Below are positions 1 to 6,467 of a stretch of DNA of 9,518 nt, piece after piece. The notes below the pieces were generated by a model, which had not been told where the DNA came from, ran no database searches, and saw nothing but the letters and a program-made list of their open reading frames with translations. Positions within the stretch are counted from its first letter, which is position 1. Every line of letters starts with the position of its first letter. A program made the translations under genes and the position numbers. The DNA is from Candidatus Jacksonbacteria bacterium (GTDB lineage: Bacteria > Patescibacteriota > Patescibacteriia > UBA9629 > GWA2-43-13). The stretch lies in the NCBI GenBank assembly GCA_018698735.1, contig JABIPD010000089.1:1-9518 (forward strand), in the 5' to 3' direction.

Positions 1-38
1 AATTTTTTTGTTTTTGACTCGTAATACGTCTGCCAAAA

Positions 39-90
39 ACAGAAACCGCCCACCAGATTGACCGGTTAGGGGCTTCTGCGTGAGCGGTTA
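39..90 (-). terminator. Rho-independent terminator of the 88-702 gene
   Basis: Read on the minus strand, AACCGCTCAC pairs with GTGGGCGGTT (ten pairs, one G-U), an inner CAGA/TCTG extends the stem, and TTTCTGTTTTTGG follows. The stop codon TAA (88-90) forms the first bases of the stem. It is a near copy of the terminator at 891-942, including the loop. Confidence 0.85.
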
Positions 91-702
91 GGCGACCTGG
101 AACAGCCAGTGTGTGTCGCCTTTCCAGAGCTCGTCTCCGCCACGGTTCTGGAAAGCGACGAGTTGAATGGTTTCATTGACTATGCGTACAGTAGACACGG
201 CTACATCGTGATCCGCTGTAAAGAGTGGGGCTGAGGAATAAACTTCAGAGAATGGGCAGAGTTCAATCCCCTGAAGACACCACTGAACCAAGGCCTCAGT
301 AGTACATGCCTTAAGGCCAAGCGCTGCTGCTGCCCTGTAGATATGGGTGATGCTGGTGCCCCAGGGTAGGTAGTCGAGCTCCGAGTTGAAGTTAGGATCT
401 GCGGCCTCATCATTAGTAGGTGGGAACCACAGGCCTAGGTCTTCATTCGAGATCACCACGAACCGCTCTGTCCTCGGCGTGGGCCTCACGCAGAATTCAT
501 GTCGGAGCAGAAGTTCCTTGGTCAGCTCGTCGAGGACGAAGCCCCTTTCGGTTAACACGTCGATCAAGTCAAAGCCTGACCTAGTGTCTACCGGTGAGAA
601 TTTCCCCACTCGCTCAACTCGCCTTGGGCCGAGCTCAATTTGGAAGGGGGTATGGTGCCGAAGCAAGTTCTGACGATCATCATTTACAGAAGGCAAACCC
701 AT
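88..702 (-). CDS. Unrecognised 204-residue protein (orphan gene 1)
   Basis: I do not recognise this protein. The frame opens at 759, but that ATG lies inside a strong inverted repeat and has no SD. The ATG at 700-702 has AAGGA seven bases upstream, so I place the start there (protein begins MGLPSVNDDRQ). No signal peptide or membrane segment is visible. It reads as a soluble, mixed alpha/beta domain with five cysteines spread without a zinc-ribbon pattern, Trp/Phe-rich near the end (ending WLFQVA). Base composition is higher in GC than typA (for example 36 G/C of 60 at 601-660). It has its own promoter (850-878), a leader of about 140 nt with strong hairpins, and its own terminator overlapping the stop codon, so it is transcribed alone. 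Real gene: fairly sure. Function: unknown. Confidence 0.75.
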   Translation of the reverse strand: MGLPSVNDDRQNLLRHHTPFQIELGPRRVERVGKFSPVDTRSGFDLIDVLTERGFVLDELTKELLLRHEFCVRPTPRTERFVVISNEDLGLWFPPTNDEAADPNFNSELDYLPWGTSITHIYRAAAALGLKACTTEALVQWCLQGIELCPFSEVYSSAPLFTADHDVAVSTVRIVNETIQLVAFQNRGGDELWKGDTHWLFQVA

Positions 703-709
703 CGGAGTG

Positions 710-714
710 TCCTT
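710..714 (-). promoter_or_regulatory. Shine-Dalgarno site deciding the start at 702
   Basis: AAGGA on the minus strand, seven bases before the ATG at 700-702. The ATG at 757-759 has no comparable site, so the downstream start is preferred. Confidence 0.6.
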
Positions 715-737
715 ATCTGTTTGTGTTATGCTAAGTA

Positions 738-803
738 GACTAGCTACCTTGCTAGTCATAGCCAGAAAATCTTGTAATTACAAGAGCTTCTGGCTATGGC
801 TAG
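738..803 (-). promoter_or_regulatory. Structured leader: 26-bp inverted repeat and competing hairpin
   Basis: The arms at 752-777 and 778-803 are inverted repeats matching at 23 of 26 positions with no spacer; the centre is the perfect palindrome CTTGTAATTACAAG. A second perfect 7-bp hairpin, GACTAGC/GCTAGTC, lies at 738-744 and 751-757 with a 6-nt loop (AAGGTA in the RNA). Both use the bases 752-757, so they cannot form together. There is no U-tract after either, so neither is a simple terminator. As RNA it would be a leader switch; as DNA the palindrome could be an operator. It lies between the promoter and the preferred start of the 204-residue gene. Confidence 0.6.
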
Positions 804-818
804 TTTATATGTCTCTAT

Positions 819-846
819 TTAAAGGAATCTACTTAAAGGAATCTAC
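819..846. repeat. Perfect 14-bp tandem duplication
   Basis: TTAAAGGAATCTAC occurs twice back to back (819-832 and 833-846, plus strand). It lies immediately downstream of the -10 box at 850-855, so the predicted transcript start of orphan gene 1 falls in it. Confidence 0.9.
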
Positions 847-849
847 AAC

Positions 850-878
850 ACGATAACATTATTACCACTATATGTCAA
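850..878 (-). promoter_or_regulatory. Promoter of orphan gene 1
   Basis: On the minus strand TTGACA (873-878), a 17-bp spacer, then TATCGT (850-855). Predicted start near 843, giving a leader of about 140 nt before the ATG at 702. Confidence 0.65.
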
Positions 879-890
879 TGGTTTAATAAA

Positions 891-942
891 ACAGAAACCG
901 CCCACCAGATAGACCGGTTAGGGGCTTCTGTGTGGGCGGCTA
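891..942 (-). terminator. Terminator of orphan gene 2; copy of the 39-90 repeat
   Basis: Minus-strand stem CCGCCCAC / GTGGGCGG (932-939 with 898-905), with an inner CAGA/TCTG, followed by TTTCTGTTTTATT. The TAG stop at 940-942 directly precedes the stem. The 52-bp segment matches 39-90 at 48 positions, including a loop that base pairing does not constrain. The loop motif TTGACCGGTT recurs just inside the gene end at 944-953. Confidence 0.85.
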
Positions 943-1407
943 GTTGACCGGTTGGGCGTGACTTAGCACATTGTCCATATGCTCCAGGTCGACGTACCAC
1001 ATTTTAACTGTGTGTACGTCATACCTCTCCCGCCAGTCTTTTGCGAAGATGAACACGTCCCAGTGTGCTTCTTCGAATTCGTCTGTCGCCAGACCAAGGA
1101 GGAGCGATGCACTAAGAACATCGAATGCAACATGCCTACGAAGGAATTGGCACATACGCATTTGAGTGCTAGTTCCGACATCATCCACAGACCATTGTGA
1201 GCGATGAGCCCGCCTGTCCACCTCGGCTAGGAATTGGGCCTCAGCCGCTCTTCCACATATCAACACAAGGCCCAGGTGCCCTGCATTTCCAAACACCTCG
1301 ATACCGTGAATTGCAGGATGTGGGAGCAAGATCTTACCTAGCCTGCGAGGGTCGGTTAGATCTGTCCCGTTCACGCCACCTCTTGCTGTATGATCCCACG
1401 ATAACAT
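940..1407 (-). CDS. Unrecognised 155-residue protein (orphan gene 2)
   Basis: I do not recognise this protein. The start is well supported: ATG at 1405-1407 with AAGGAG six bases upstream. There is no signal peptide or clear membrane segment; a hydrophobic stretch near residues 98-110 (SASLLLGLATDEF) is short and followed by acidic residues. The last third is rich in Trp, Asp, Glu and His (for example EEAHWDVFIFAKDWRERYDV), suggesting a folded soluble domain. It is flanked by the typA terminator upstream and its own terminator downstream, so it is monocistronic. Composition is more GC-rich than typA and similar to the 88-702 gene, and the two genes share an almost identical terminator, although I see no obvious similarity between the proteins. 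Function unknown. Confidence 0.75.
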   Translation of the reverse strand: MLSWDHTARGGVNGTDLTDPRRLGKILLPHPAIHGIEVFGNAGHLGLVLICGRAAEAQFLAEVDRRAHRSQWSVDDVGTSTQMRMCQFLRRHVAFDVLSASLLLGLATDEFEEAHWDVFIFAKDWRERYDVHTVKMWYVDLEHMDNVLSHAQPVN

Positions 1408-1413
1408 GGGTAT

Positions 1414-1419
1414 CTCCTT
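1414..1419 (-). promoter_or_regulatory. Strong Shine-Dalgarno site of orphan gene 2
   Basis: AAGGAG, six bases before the ATG at 1405-1407. Worth noting because the conserved genes in this window lack such a site. Confidence 0.8.
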
Positions 1420-1444
1420 AAGTGGTTACAGTTAAGAGCAGCTA

Positions 1445-1468
1445 ATCATATTAGCGTAAATATGTCAA
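1445..1468 (-). promoter_or_regulatory. Candidate promoter of orphan gene 2
   Basis: A TTGACA box lies at 1463-1468 on the minus strand and TATGAT at 1445-1450, but they are only 12 bp apart. At a 17-bp spacing the -10 would be the poor TTAGCT. Either TATGAT works with a weak upstream -35 or the TTGACA is used with a poor -10. A promoter here is likely; the exact boxes are not settled. Confidence 0.4.
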
Positions 1469-1470
1469 CT

Positions 1471-1498
1471 TAAAGAACCGCGATAAACGCGGTCTTTA
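1471..1498 (-). terminator. Terminator after typA
   Basis: Minus-strand hairpin AAAGACCGCG / CGCGGTTCTTT with loop TTTAT and one bulge, lying 25 bp after the typA stop. The U-rich run is partly inside the stem, so efficiency is uncertain. It also separates typA from the promoter of orphan gene 2. Confidence 0.6.
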
Positions 1499-1522
1499 TA
1501 GTGAGCAGAGTATATAAAATTC

Positions 1523-3280
1523 TTACTGCTTCAGTATCTTTTTTCTTAACCGAATAGATTCTGGGGTAATTTCGAGTAATTCATCGTCACCCATAATTTC
1601 TAATCCCCTTTCCAGTGTAAGGTCTAACGGTGGAGTTAAAGTTAAGGCTTCGTCTGTACCAGAAGCACGCATATTGGTGAGCTGTTTTCCTTTGGTTGGG
1701 TTTACCCCCATATCATCACCTTTGCTTACGTTTCCAACAACCATACCTTCGTATACCTCTACATTCGGTGAAATATAAAGTACCCCTCTATTTTGTAAAT
1801 TAAAGAGTGCAAAACCTAAAGCTTTTCCAGTTATCATAGAAACCATAGAACCGACTTCTCTTCGCTTAATATCGCCCACATGTGCTCTAAACCCAATAAC
1901 ACGAGAAGCCATAATTCCCTCGCCTCTGGTATCTATCATAAACTCGGAACGAAGACCAAGCAGCCCTCTTGTTGGGATTTCGAACAGTAATCGAGTTTGG
2001 GAATCTTTTGTTTTCATCTCCATCATTGTCCCTTTTCGCTTGGCGATTTTTTCTATCACCGTACCAGACATCGACTCTGGAACATCTATAATAAGCTCCT
2101 CGAACGGCTCGAGTGTTTCGCCATTTTCTTCTTTAAAAATAACCTGCGGTTGAGAGACCTGAACTTCGAAGCCTTCTCTGCGCATGTTTTCTAGGAGGAT
2201 AGCAATATGCATTTCTCCTCTCCCATGAACCGTATACTGATCTTTCTGAGAAAAATCTATTTTAATTCCTACATTTACTTCCAATTCTTTCTCAAGGCGT
2301 TCTTTAAGTTGCAAATTGGTTACATACTTTCCTTCTTTTCCAGAAAACGGTGAACTATTTACCATAAGCCCGAGCGAAAGCGTTGGTTCGTCTACCGCAA
2401 TATGCGGCAACAATTCTGTTGATTCTTCGGTTGCCATAGTGTCCCCAATAAATACATCAGCAAAACCAGCCACAACTACAATATCGCCTGCTTCTGCAGT
2501 TTTAACTTCCTTTCTGGTAAAGCCCTCAAAGGTGAAAAGTTTTGTTACTGTTCCTTTTCGGACCTCTCCGTCTATACGCTTAAGAAAAAGTTGGTCTTTT
2601 TCTTTTACGGTCCCTTCGTAAATTCTCGCGATTGCTAAACGCCCAAGATAGTTATCGTAATCTAAATTAAATGATTGCATTCTTAATGGAGCATCTATGT
2701 TAGTTGGCGCAGGAGCTACATTTTTTAAAATTGAATCAAGTAGCGGAGTCATGTCCGAGGAACTATCTTCTAAATCTTTTTTTGCGATACCGTCTTTTGC
2801 AATAGAGTACACAACCTCAAAATCGAGTTGTTCATCGTTAGCGCCTAAGTCCATGAATAACTCTAAAATTTCGTCTACTGCTTCTTTCGGCCGGGCAGCT
2901 GGTTTGTCTATTTTATTTAAAACAACTAATGGTTTTAGTCCTATTTCTAAAGATTTCTTTAAAACAAATTTTGTCTGTGGCATTGGGCCTTCTTGGGCAT
3001 CTACAACTAGAATAACCGAGTCGATAGATCGCAACACACGCTCTACCTCAGATCCAAAATCTGCGTGACCTGGAGTATCCACAATATTAATTTTGGTGTC
3101 TTTATAAAACATCGATGCATTTTTTGCGTATATGGTAATACCACGCTCTTTTTCTAGAGCGTTGCTGTCCATGCTTACGGACTCGTTTGCTGTAGCACCA
3201 GTTTGACGCATTAAAGCATCGGTAATAGCTGTTTTACCGTGGTCAACGTGCGCAATAATAGCTACATTTCTGGTTTCCAT
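1523..3280 (-). CDS. typA: Translational GTPase TypA/BipA
   Basis: Ribosome-associated GTPase of the elongation-factor family. In studied bacteria BipA binds 70S ribosomes, helps late 50S assembly and is needed for growth in the cold or under stress. The GTPase motifs are all present: P-loop AHVDHGKT (residues 10-17), ERGITI (about 45-50), DTPGHADF (68-75) and NKID (122-125). EF-G-like domain II follows, then domains III and V and the BipA-specific C-terminal domain ending in LRKKILKQ. At 585 residues it is slightly shorter than E. coli BipA, with no key motif missing. The ATG at 3278-3280 starts right at METRNVAIIAHVDHGKT as the family requires; no SD is visible before it. It is AT-rich, like the helicase upstream of it. 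A candidate promoter (3332-3360) in the 113-bp gap implies that typA can be transcribed on its own. Confidence 0.97.
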   Translation of the reverse strand: METRNVAIIAHVDHGKTAITDALMRQTGATANESVSMDSNALEKERGITIYAKNASMFYKDTKINIVDTPGHADFGSEVERVLRSIDSVILVVDAQEGPMPQTKFVLKKSLEIGLKPLVVLNKIDKPAARPKEAVDEILELFMDLGANDEQLDFEVVYSIAKDGIAKKDLEDSSSDMTPLLDSILKNVAPAPTNIDAPLRMQSFNLDYDNYLGRLAIARIYEGTVKEKDQLFLKRIDGEVRKGTVTKLFTFEGFTRKEVKTAEAGDIVVVAGFADVFIGDTMATEESTELLPHIAVDEPTLSLGLMVNSSPFSGKEGKYVTNLQLKERLEKELEVNVGIKIDFSQKDQYTVHGRGEMHIAILLENMRREGFEVQVSQPQVIFKEENGETLEPFEELIIDVPESMSGTVIEKIAKRKGTMMEMKTKDSQTRLLFEIPTRGLLGLRSEFMIDTRGEGIMASRVIGFRAHVGDIKRREVGSMVSMITGKALGFALFNLQNRGVLYISPNVEVYEGMVVGNVSKGDDMGVNPTKGKQLTNMRASGTDEALTLTPPLDLTLERGLEIMGDDELLEITPESIRLRKKILKQ

Positions 3281-3297
3281 GAAGGTTTTAGATCAAT

Positions 3298-3322
3298 AAA
3301 AAATGTCATGCCGCTTGGACAT
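3298..3322 (-). terminator. Small hairpin with U6 tract in the helicase-typA gap
   Basis: Minus-strand ATGTC...GACAT (3318-3322 with 3303-3307) followed by TTTTTT. The stem is short, so this is weak evidence. It could end the helicase transcript, but it lies downstream of the candidate typA promoter and would then also attenuate typA. Confidence 0.4.
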
Positions 3323-3331
3323 GGCCAACAA

Positions 3332-3360
3332 ACTATAACAACTGACCGTTTTGCTGTCTA
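3332..3360 (-). promoter_or_regulatory. Candidate typA promoter
   Basis: Minus-strand TAGACA (3355-3360), 17-bp spacer, TATAGT (3332-3337). Each box has five of six consensus bases. Predicted start near 3325, giving a leader of about 45 nt. Confidence 0.55.
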
Positions 3361-3393
3361 GAATATGCCTGTCCAAGTTTTGTAAATTGACGA

Positions 3394-4689
3394 TTATCTC
3401 TGGGCTCTGCTTCGAGATGTTCTTCGGCGGCCTCGAGATGCTTGCTGTCTTCCTCTTGGTGGTCTTCCGCTACCACCTCTTCCTCCACCTTTATATGAAG
3501 AATGTCTCCGTGGCTGGTATGCCCGAGGTTCTTCGTGTGGTGTTTTCGGTCTTGCTGGCGGCAAATCTGGCATTGGTGCTATTGGAAGCTGCTGTCGAAT
3601 GAGTCTTTCAATTCTCATGACATCTAATTTTTGGATAGATGTAACAAACGAAATCGCCTTCCCTGATTTACCTGCCCGGCCGGTTCGGCCAATACGGTGA
3701 ACATAATCTTCTGAATGGTCTGGAAGGTCGAAGTTTATAACTAAAGAGATATCTTTTACATCTATTCCACGAGATGCAATGTCGGTAGCTACCATAATTC
3801 TATATCGTCCACGCGTGAATCCTTCTAAAGCTGCTTTTCGCTGCGCCTGAGAGCGGTTGGAATGGATTTCTGTTGCAGTGTGCCCCATTCCTCGAATATT
3901 ATGTGCAAGTTTTTTTGCACCATGTTTTGTCCGAGAGAAAATAAGAACTTTATCTGTTTTATTTTCGTCTAACAAAGAATCGAGTAATCGCATTTTTGTT
4001 TCTCTGGTAACAACAAATATTTCTTGTTCGATATTTTCTGCAGAGGTCCCTTGCGGTGCTATCTCTATTCGTAATGGCATTTTCATAAACTCACCTGCTA
4101 ACGAGGAAATAGTTTTTGGCATGGTTGCAGAGAACAACATGGTCTGTCGTTGTTTTGGAGCTGCGTTTAATATCTTTTTGATTTCTGGTAAAAACCCTAC
4201 GTCGAGCATTCTATCTGCCTCGTCGAGAGTAATAATAGTAAGTTTTTTAAGGTTATATACACCCTGGTTCATTAAATCTGCCAATCTTCCAGGTGTAGCA
4301 ACCACAACATGCGGATTTCTTCGCAAAGCCTTAACCTGCGAATGCTGAGATGTTCCGCCAATAACAACCGCACACTTTAGCCCAAGTGGGGTTCCTATTT
4401 TTCGTAATGCCTCTTCTACTTGTAAAGCAAGTTCTCGAGTAGGCACTAATATAAGCCCTTGGCCTTTTGATCGCAAAATTTGCTGGATCATTGGGATGCC
4501 GAAAGCAAATGTTTTACCTGTACCAGTTTGGGCGATTCCAACAACATCTTTCCCTTTCAACGCACCAGGAATCACCTGATGTTGAATAGGTGTGGGGATG
4601 TTAAACCCTTTGTTTGTAAGGACGGAAAGAAGCTCTCTGTCTATCCCAAGGTCGCTAAAACGACCTGTATTCGTATCATTCTGTGTCAT
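3394..4689 (-). CDS. DEAD-box ATP-dependent RNA helicase (RhlE-like)
   Basis: ATP-dependent RNA unwinding enzyme. The full motif set is visible: Q motif region GFNIPTPIQ (28-36), Walker A AQTGTGKT (53-60), PTRELALQ (83-90), TPGRL (132-136), DEAD (156-159), SAT (187-189), ATDIASRGID (301-310) and HRIGRTGR (331-338). After residue 375 comes a Pro-rich linker and a basic Arg/Gly/Ser tail (GGGRGGSGRPPRGRQQ), an RNA-binding extension usual for RhlE/DeaD-type helicases. Length is 431 residues. Such enzymes act in ribosome assembly and mRNA turnover, often in the cold, which fits typA as the next gene. The ATG at 4687-4689 has no SD but lies just after a hairpin in the leader. A consensus promoter at 4785-4813 drives it. 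The exact subfamily (RhlE, DeaD or CshA) cannot be fixed from sequence reading alone, so I give no symbol. Confidence 0.95.
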   Translation of the reverse strand: MTQNDTNTGRFSDLGIDRELLSVLTNKGFNIPTPIQHQVIPGALKGKDVVGIAQTGTGKTFAFGIPMIQQILRSKGQGLILVPTRELALQVEEALRKIGTPLGLKCAVVIGGTSQHSQVKALRRNPHVVVATPGRLADLMNQGVYNLKKLTIITLDEADRMLDVGFLPEIKKILNAAPKQRQTMLFSATMPKTISSLAGEFMKMPLRIEIAPQGTSAENIEQEIFVVTRETKMRLLDSLLDENKTDKVLIFSRTKHGAKKLAHNIRGMGHTATEIHSNRSQAQRKAALEGFTRGRYRIMVATDIASRGIDVKDISLVINFDLPDHSEDYVHRIGRTGRAGKSGKAISFVTSIQKLDVMRIERLIRQQLPIAPMPDLPPARPKTPHEEPRAYQPRRHSSYKGGGRGGSGRPPRGRQQASRGRRRTSRSRAQR

Positions 4690-4697
4690 AAATAAAA

Positions 4698-4765
4698 GTG
4701 TGACCCAACTTCTTCGAGGTCACACAATGACACCAAAAGATTCGAGCCTGTGGCCTAATAGCCAC
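4698..4765 (-). promoter_or_regulatory. Two hairpins in the helicase 5' leader
   Basis: In the minus-strand transcript, GTGGC/GCCAC (4761-4765 with 4750-4754) is followed by an 8-bp stem GTGTGACC/GGTCACAC (4718-4725 with 4698-4705). The second stem is followed by TTTTATTT and the ATG nine bases on. It could be a translational control hairpin or an attenuator; function is inferred only. Confidence 0.5.
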
Positions 4766-4784
4766 GATTATTGATTAAGAACAC

Positions 4785-4813
4785 AGTATACTAGAAAGAC
4801 AATATAATGTCAA
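4785..4813 (-). promoter_or_regulatory. Helicase promoter
   Basis: Minus-strand TTGACA (4808-4813), 17-bp spacer, TATACT (4785-4790): a near-perfect sigma-70-type promoter. Predicted start near 4778, giving a leader of about 89 nt. Confidence 0.8.
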
Positions 4814-4850
4814 GAATCAGTCATTATTACCGAAAATTAGCATAAAAGCT

Positions 4851-4879
4851 TTGACTATAGTAATTTTCAGAGCTAAACT
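4851..4879 (+). promoter_or_regulatory. Candidate promoter of the envelope gene
   Basis: TTGACT (4851-4856), 17-bp spacer, TAAACT (4874-4879). A TACAAT at 4879-4884 is an alternative -10 but has no matching -35. It is divergent from the helicase promoter in a 228-bp gap that has no other visible content. Confidence 0.45.
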
Positions 4880-4917
4880 ACAATATTAGGCTCTTTAGTT
4901 TATTAATAGAGAAATCT

Positions 4918-6078
4918 ATGAGGTTAAGAAAAACGTTTTTAGTTGCATTTGCTTTAATGCTTGCAACCATATTCAGCTCATCGACGGCTATGGCAGCTGA
5001 TTTTAGAGCCCCAGACAAAGAAAGCGGAAATGTTACAGTAAACAAGGATGAGAAGGTAGGAAATCTTTACACTGGTGGTGCTACTATTACTATTAATAGT
5101 GATGTAGAAAAAAGCCTTCACGTAGGAGGTGGCTCGGTTTTTATTAACGGTAATGTGGGGCAAAATCTTTATGCTGGAGGTGGAACACTTATCCTGCGCG
5201 GCAGTGTTGCAGACTCTGCTCACATAGGTGGTGGAAATATAATAATTGAAGGAAACATAGCTGGTGATTTATTAGCTGGCGGTGGAAATATTACAATCTC
5301 CCCTTCTGCATCTATTGGTGGTGACTTAATAGTAGGAGGAGGAAATGTTGTTGTGGAAGGACCAGTACTTGGAAATGTGTCTATTGGAGGTGGTCAGGCA
5401 ACTATCAATAGCAAAATTGGAGGATCTGTAAGCGGAACATTGGAGGGGTTATCTTTAGGTGCAGAGGCAGAAATAGGTAGAGATCTTAACTATAAATCCT
5501 TAAAGGAAGCTCAAGTGGCTGATGGAGCAAAGATTCTAGGAAAAACTACCTTTGAGCAAATCGAGAAAAGAGAAACTTCTGGTGATACGAGTACAGCCTT
5601 TATTACAAGCATTGTAACTGTTGCTTTGTTTGTAAAACTGTTGATTGTTATAGCAACCGGACTTGTTCTTGTTTACCTGCTTAAAAAAGTTACCGACCCA
5701 GCGCTACGAGAAAGCTTAACAAAATTCTGGCCAAGTCTAGGAATAGGGTTTGCAGCACTTGTTGTTACTCCTATTATAGCTATTATCCTTGCTGTTACTG
5801 TTGCTGGAATCGGGCTTGCCGGAATACTTGCTACAGTATATGCACTGTTCTTAATAATCGCTAAATTCTTAGCTCCTATCGTATTTGGTAGCTGGCTCAT
5901 AAAAATAGTTAAGAAAAAAACAACCTATCAAGTTCGATGGCATGAAGTTGTTATTGGAGCTATAGCATTTACCATTATTGGCATGATTCCATTTATTGGA
6001 TGGATAGTGGTATTTGTGTTTATGCTCATAAGTTTAGGTGGCCTTACAAGAATTGCCCATCGATCGCTTTTGAGATAA
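4918..6078 (+). CDS. Secreted/membrane beta-repeat protein (bactofilin-like repeats plus membrane segments)
   Basis: The 386-residue protein starts with a signal peptide: basic MRLRK, a hydrophobic core, and AMA/AD giving cleavage after about residue 26. Residues 45-195 are a regular repeat of roughly 17 residues in which GGG is followed by a short hydrophobic strand and a small turn (LHVGGGSVFINGN, LYAGGGTLILRGS, AHIGGGNIIIEGN, LIVGGGNVVVEGP). This pattern predicts a right-handed beta-helix as in bactofilins and polymer-forming proteins. Residues 228-256, 270-330 and 342-375 are strongly hydrophobic, about four to five membrane spans, and the end is basic (HRSLLR). The likely topology is an extracytoplasmic beta-solenoid anchored by a C-terminal membrane domain, similar to integral membrane proteins annotated 'polymer-forming cytoskeletal'. 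The exact role is unknown; a surface or wall scaffold is an inference. No strong SD. Its own terminator follows. Confidence 0.85.
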   Translation: MRLRKTFLVAFALMLATIFSSSTAMAADFRAPDKESGNVTVNKDEKVGNLYTGGATITINSDVEKSLHVGGGSVFINGNVGQNLYAGGGTLILRGSVADSAHIGGGNIIIEGNIAGDLLAGGGNITISPSASIGGDLIVGGGNVVVEGPVLGNVSIGGGQATINSKIGGSVSGTLEGLSLGAEAEIGRDLNYKSLKEAQVADGAKILGKTTFEQIEKRETSGDTSTAFITSIVTVALFVKLLIVIATGLVLVYLLKKVTDPALRESLTKFWPSLGIGFAALVVTPIIAIILAVTVAGIGLAGILATVYALFLIIAKFLAPIVFGSWLIKIVKKKTTYQVRWHEVVIGAIAFTIIGMIPFIGWIVVFVFMLISLGGLTRIAHRSLLR

Positions 6079-6088
6079 TTGCTACTAT

Positions 6089-6120
6089 AAAAAATGCCGC
6101 TCGCAGGGGCGGTATTTTTA
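6089..6120 (+). terminator. Terminator after the envelope gene
   Basis: GCCGC (6096-6100) pairs with GCGGT (6109-6113), flanked by an A-run and ATTTTTA. It begins ten bases after the stop codon. Confidence 0.8.
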
Positions 6121-6131
6121 TTTGGAAAGCA

Positions 6132-6176
6132 GAAACCGCCCGAGAGAGACAAGTTGGCGGTCTCTACGGGCGGTGT
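6132..6176 (-). terminator. Terminator of orphan gene 3
   Basis: Minus-strand ACCGCCCG / CGGGCGGT (6167-6174 with 6135-6142), with an inner AGAGAC/GTCTCT stem, followed by TTCTGCTTT. It shares GGGCGGTTTCTG with the terminators at 39-90 and 891-942 but has a different loop. It converges with the terminator at 6089-6120. Confidence 0.8.
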
Positions 6177-6196
6177 TTGTGGGCTTGATCCGAGGG

Positions 6197-6430
6197 CTAC
6201 ACAGCGTCAGTCGCCCTTGGGCGATACACTTTAGAGCAGTCGTGTGTAAAGCAGCCGACGACCGGCTTTGGCCCCTCGTTAGTCACCCAGAAAGCGGCAT
6301 ATTCGGAGAGCCGTTTGCTTTTGCATCTCGAGCAGCGGTCGTCTGGGTGCCTATCATTCGGACCGCGTTCCTCCAGCGAGCCGTAAGGAACTGAAAGCGT
6401 GCGGGGCAAAACAGCAAGTTTTTGTGACAT
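6197..6430 (-). CDS. Small zinc-ribbon-like protein, 77 residues (orphan gene 3)
   Basis: A short protein that I do not recognise by name. It carries Cys33-x2-Cys36 (CSRC) and later Cys60 and Cys65 with His63 between them (CFTHDC). This pairing looks like a zinc-ribbon or treble-clef site. The first 30 residues are proline-rich and partly acidic or basic, without a hydrophobic segment, so the protein is likely cytoplasmic and perhaps binds nucleic acid or a partner protein; that is inference. The start is supported by AAGGAG six bases before the ATG at 6428-6430. It is flanked by its own promoter (6468-6496) and terminator, so it stands alone. Composition is GC-rich relative to typA, like the orphan genes at the left. 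Confidence 0.75.
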   Translation of the reverse strand: MSQKLAVLPRTLSVPYGSLEERGPNDRHPDDRCSRCKSKRLSEYAAFWVTNEGPKPVVGCFTHDCSKVYRPRATDAV

Positions 6431-6436
6431 TAGTCA

Positions 6437-6442
6437 CTCCTT
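6437..6442 (-). promoter_or_regulatory. Strong Shine-Dalgarno site of orphan gene 3
   Basis: AAGGAG, six bases before the ATG at 6428-6430, the same spacing as in orphan gene 2. Confidence 0.8.
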
Positions 6443-6467
6443 GGCGTATCATCTTCTGCGAGATCAA

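Noticed and set aside
703..759. ATG at 757-759 as the start of orphan gene 1
   Set aside because: It sits inside the inverted repeat, has no SD, and a better supported ATG lies in frame at 702.
963..1421. Overlapping reading frames on both strands over orphan gene 2
   Set aside because: No SD, shorter, and they cover the same bases as the better supported frame with AAGGAG at 1414-1419.
1997..4348. Several plus-strand reading frames across typA and the helicase
   Set aside because: They are antisense shadows of two clear protein families and have no start signals.
4978..6152. Minus-strand frames across the envelope gene
   Set aside because: Antisense shadows of a protein with an obvious signal peptide and regular repeats.
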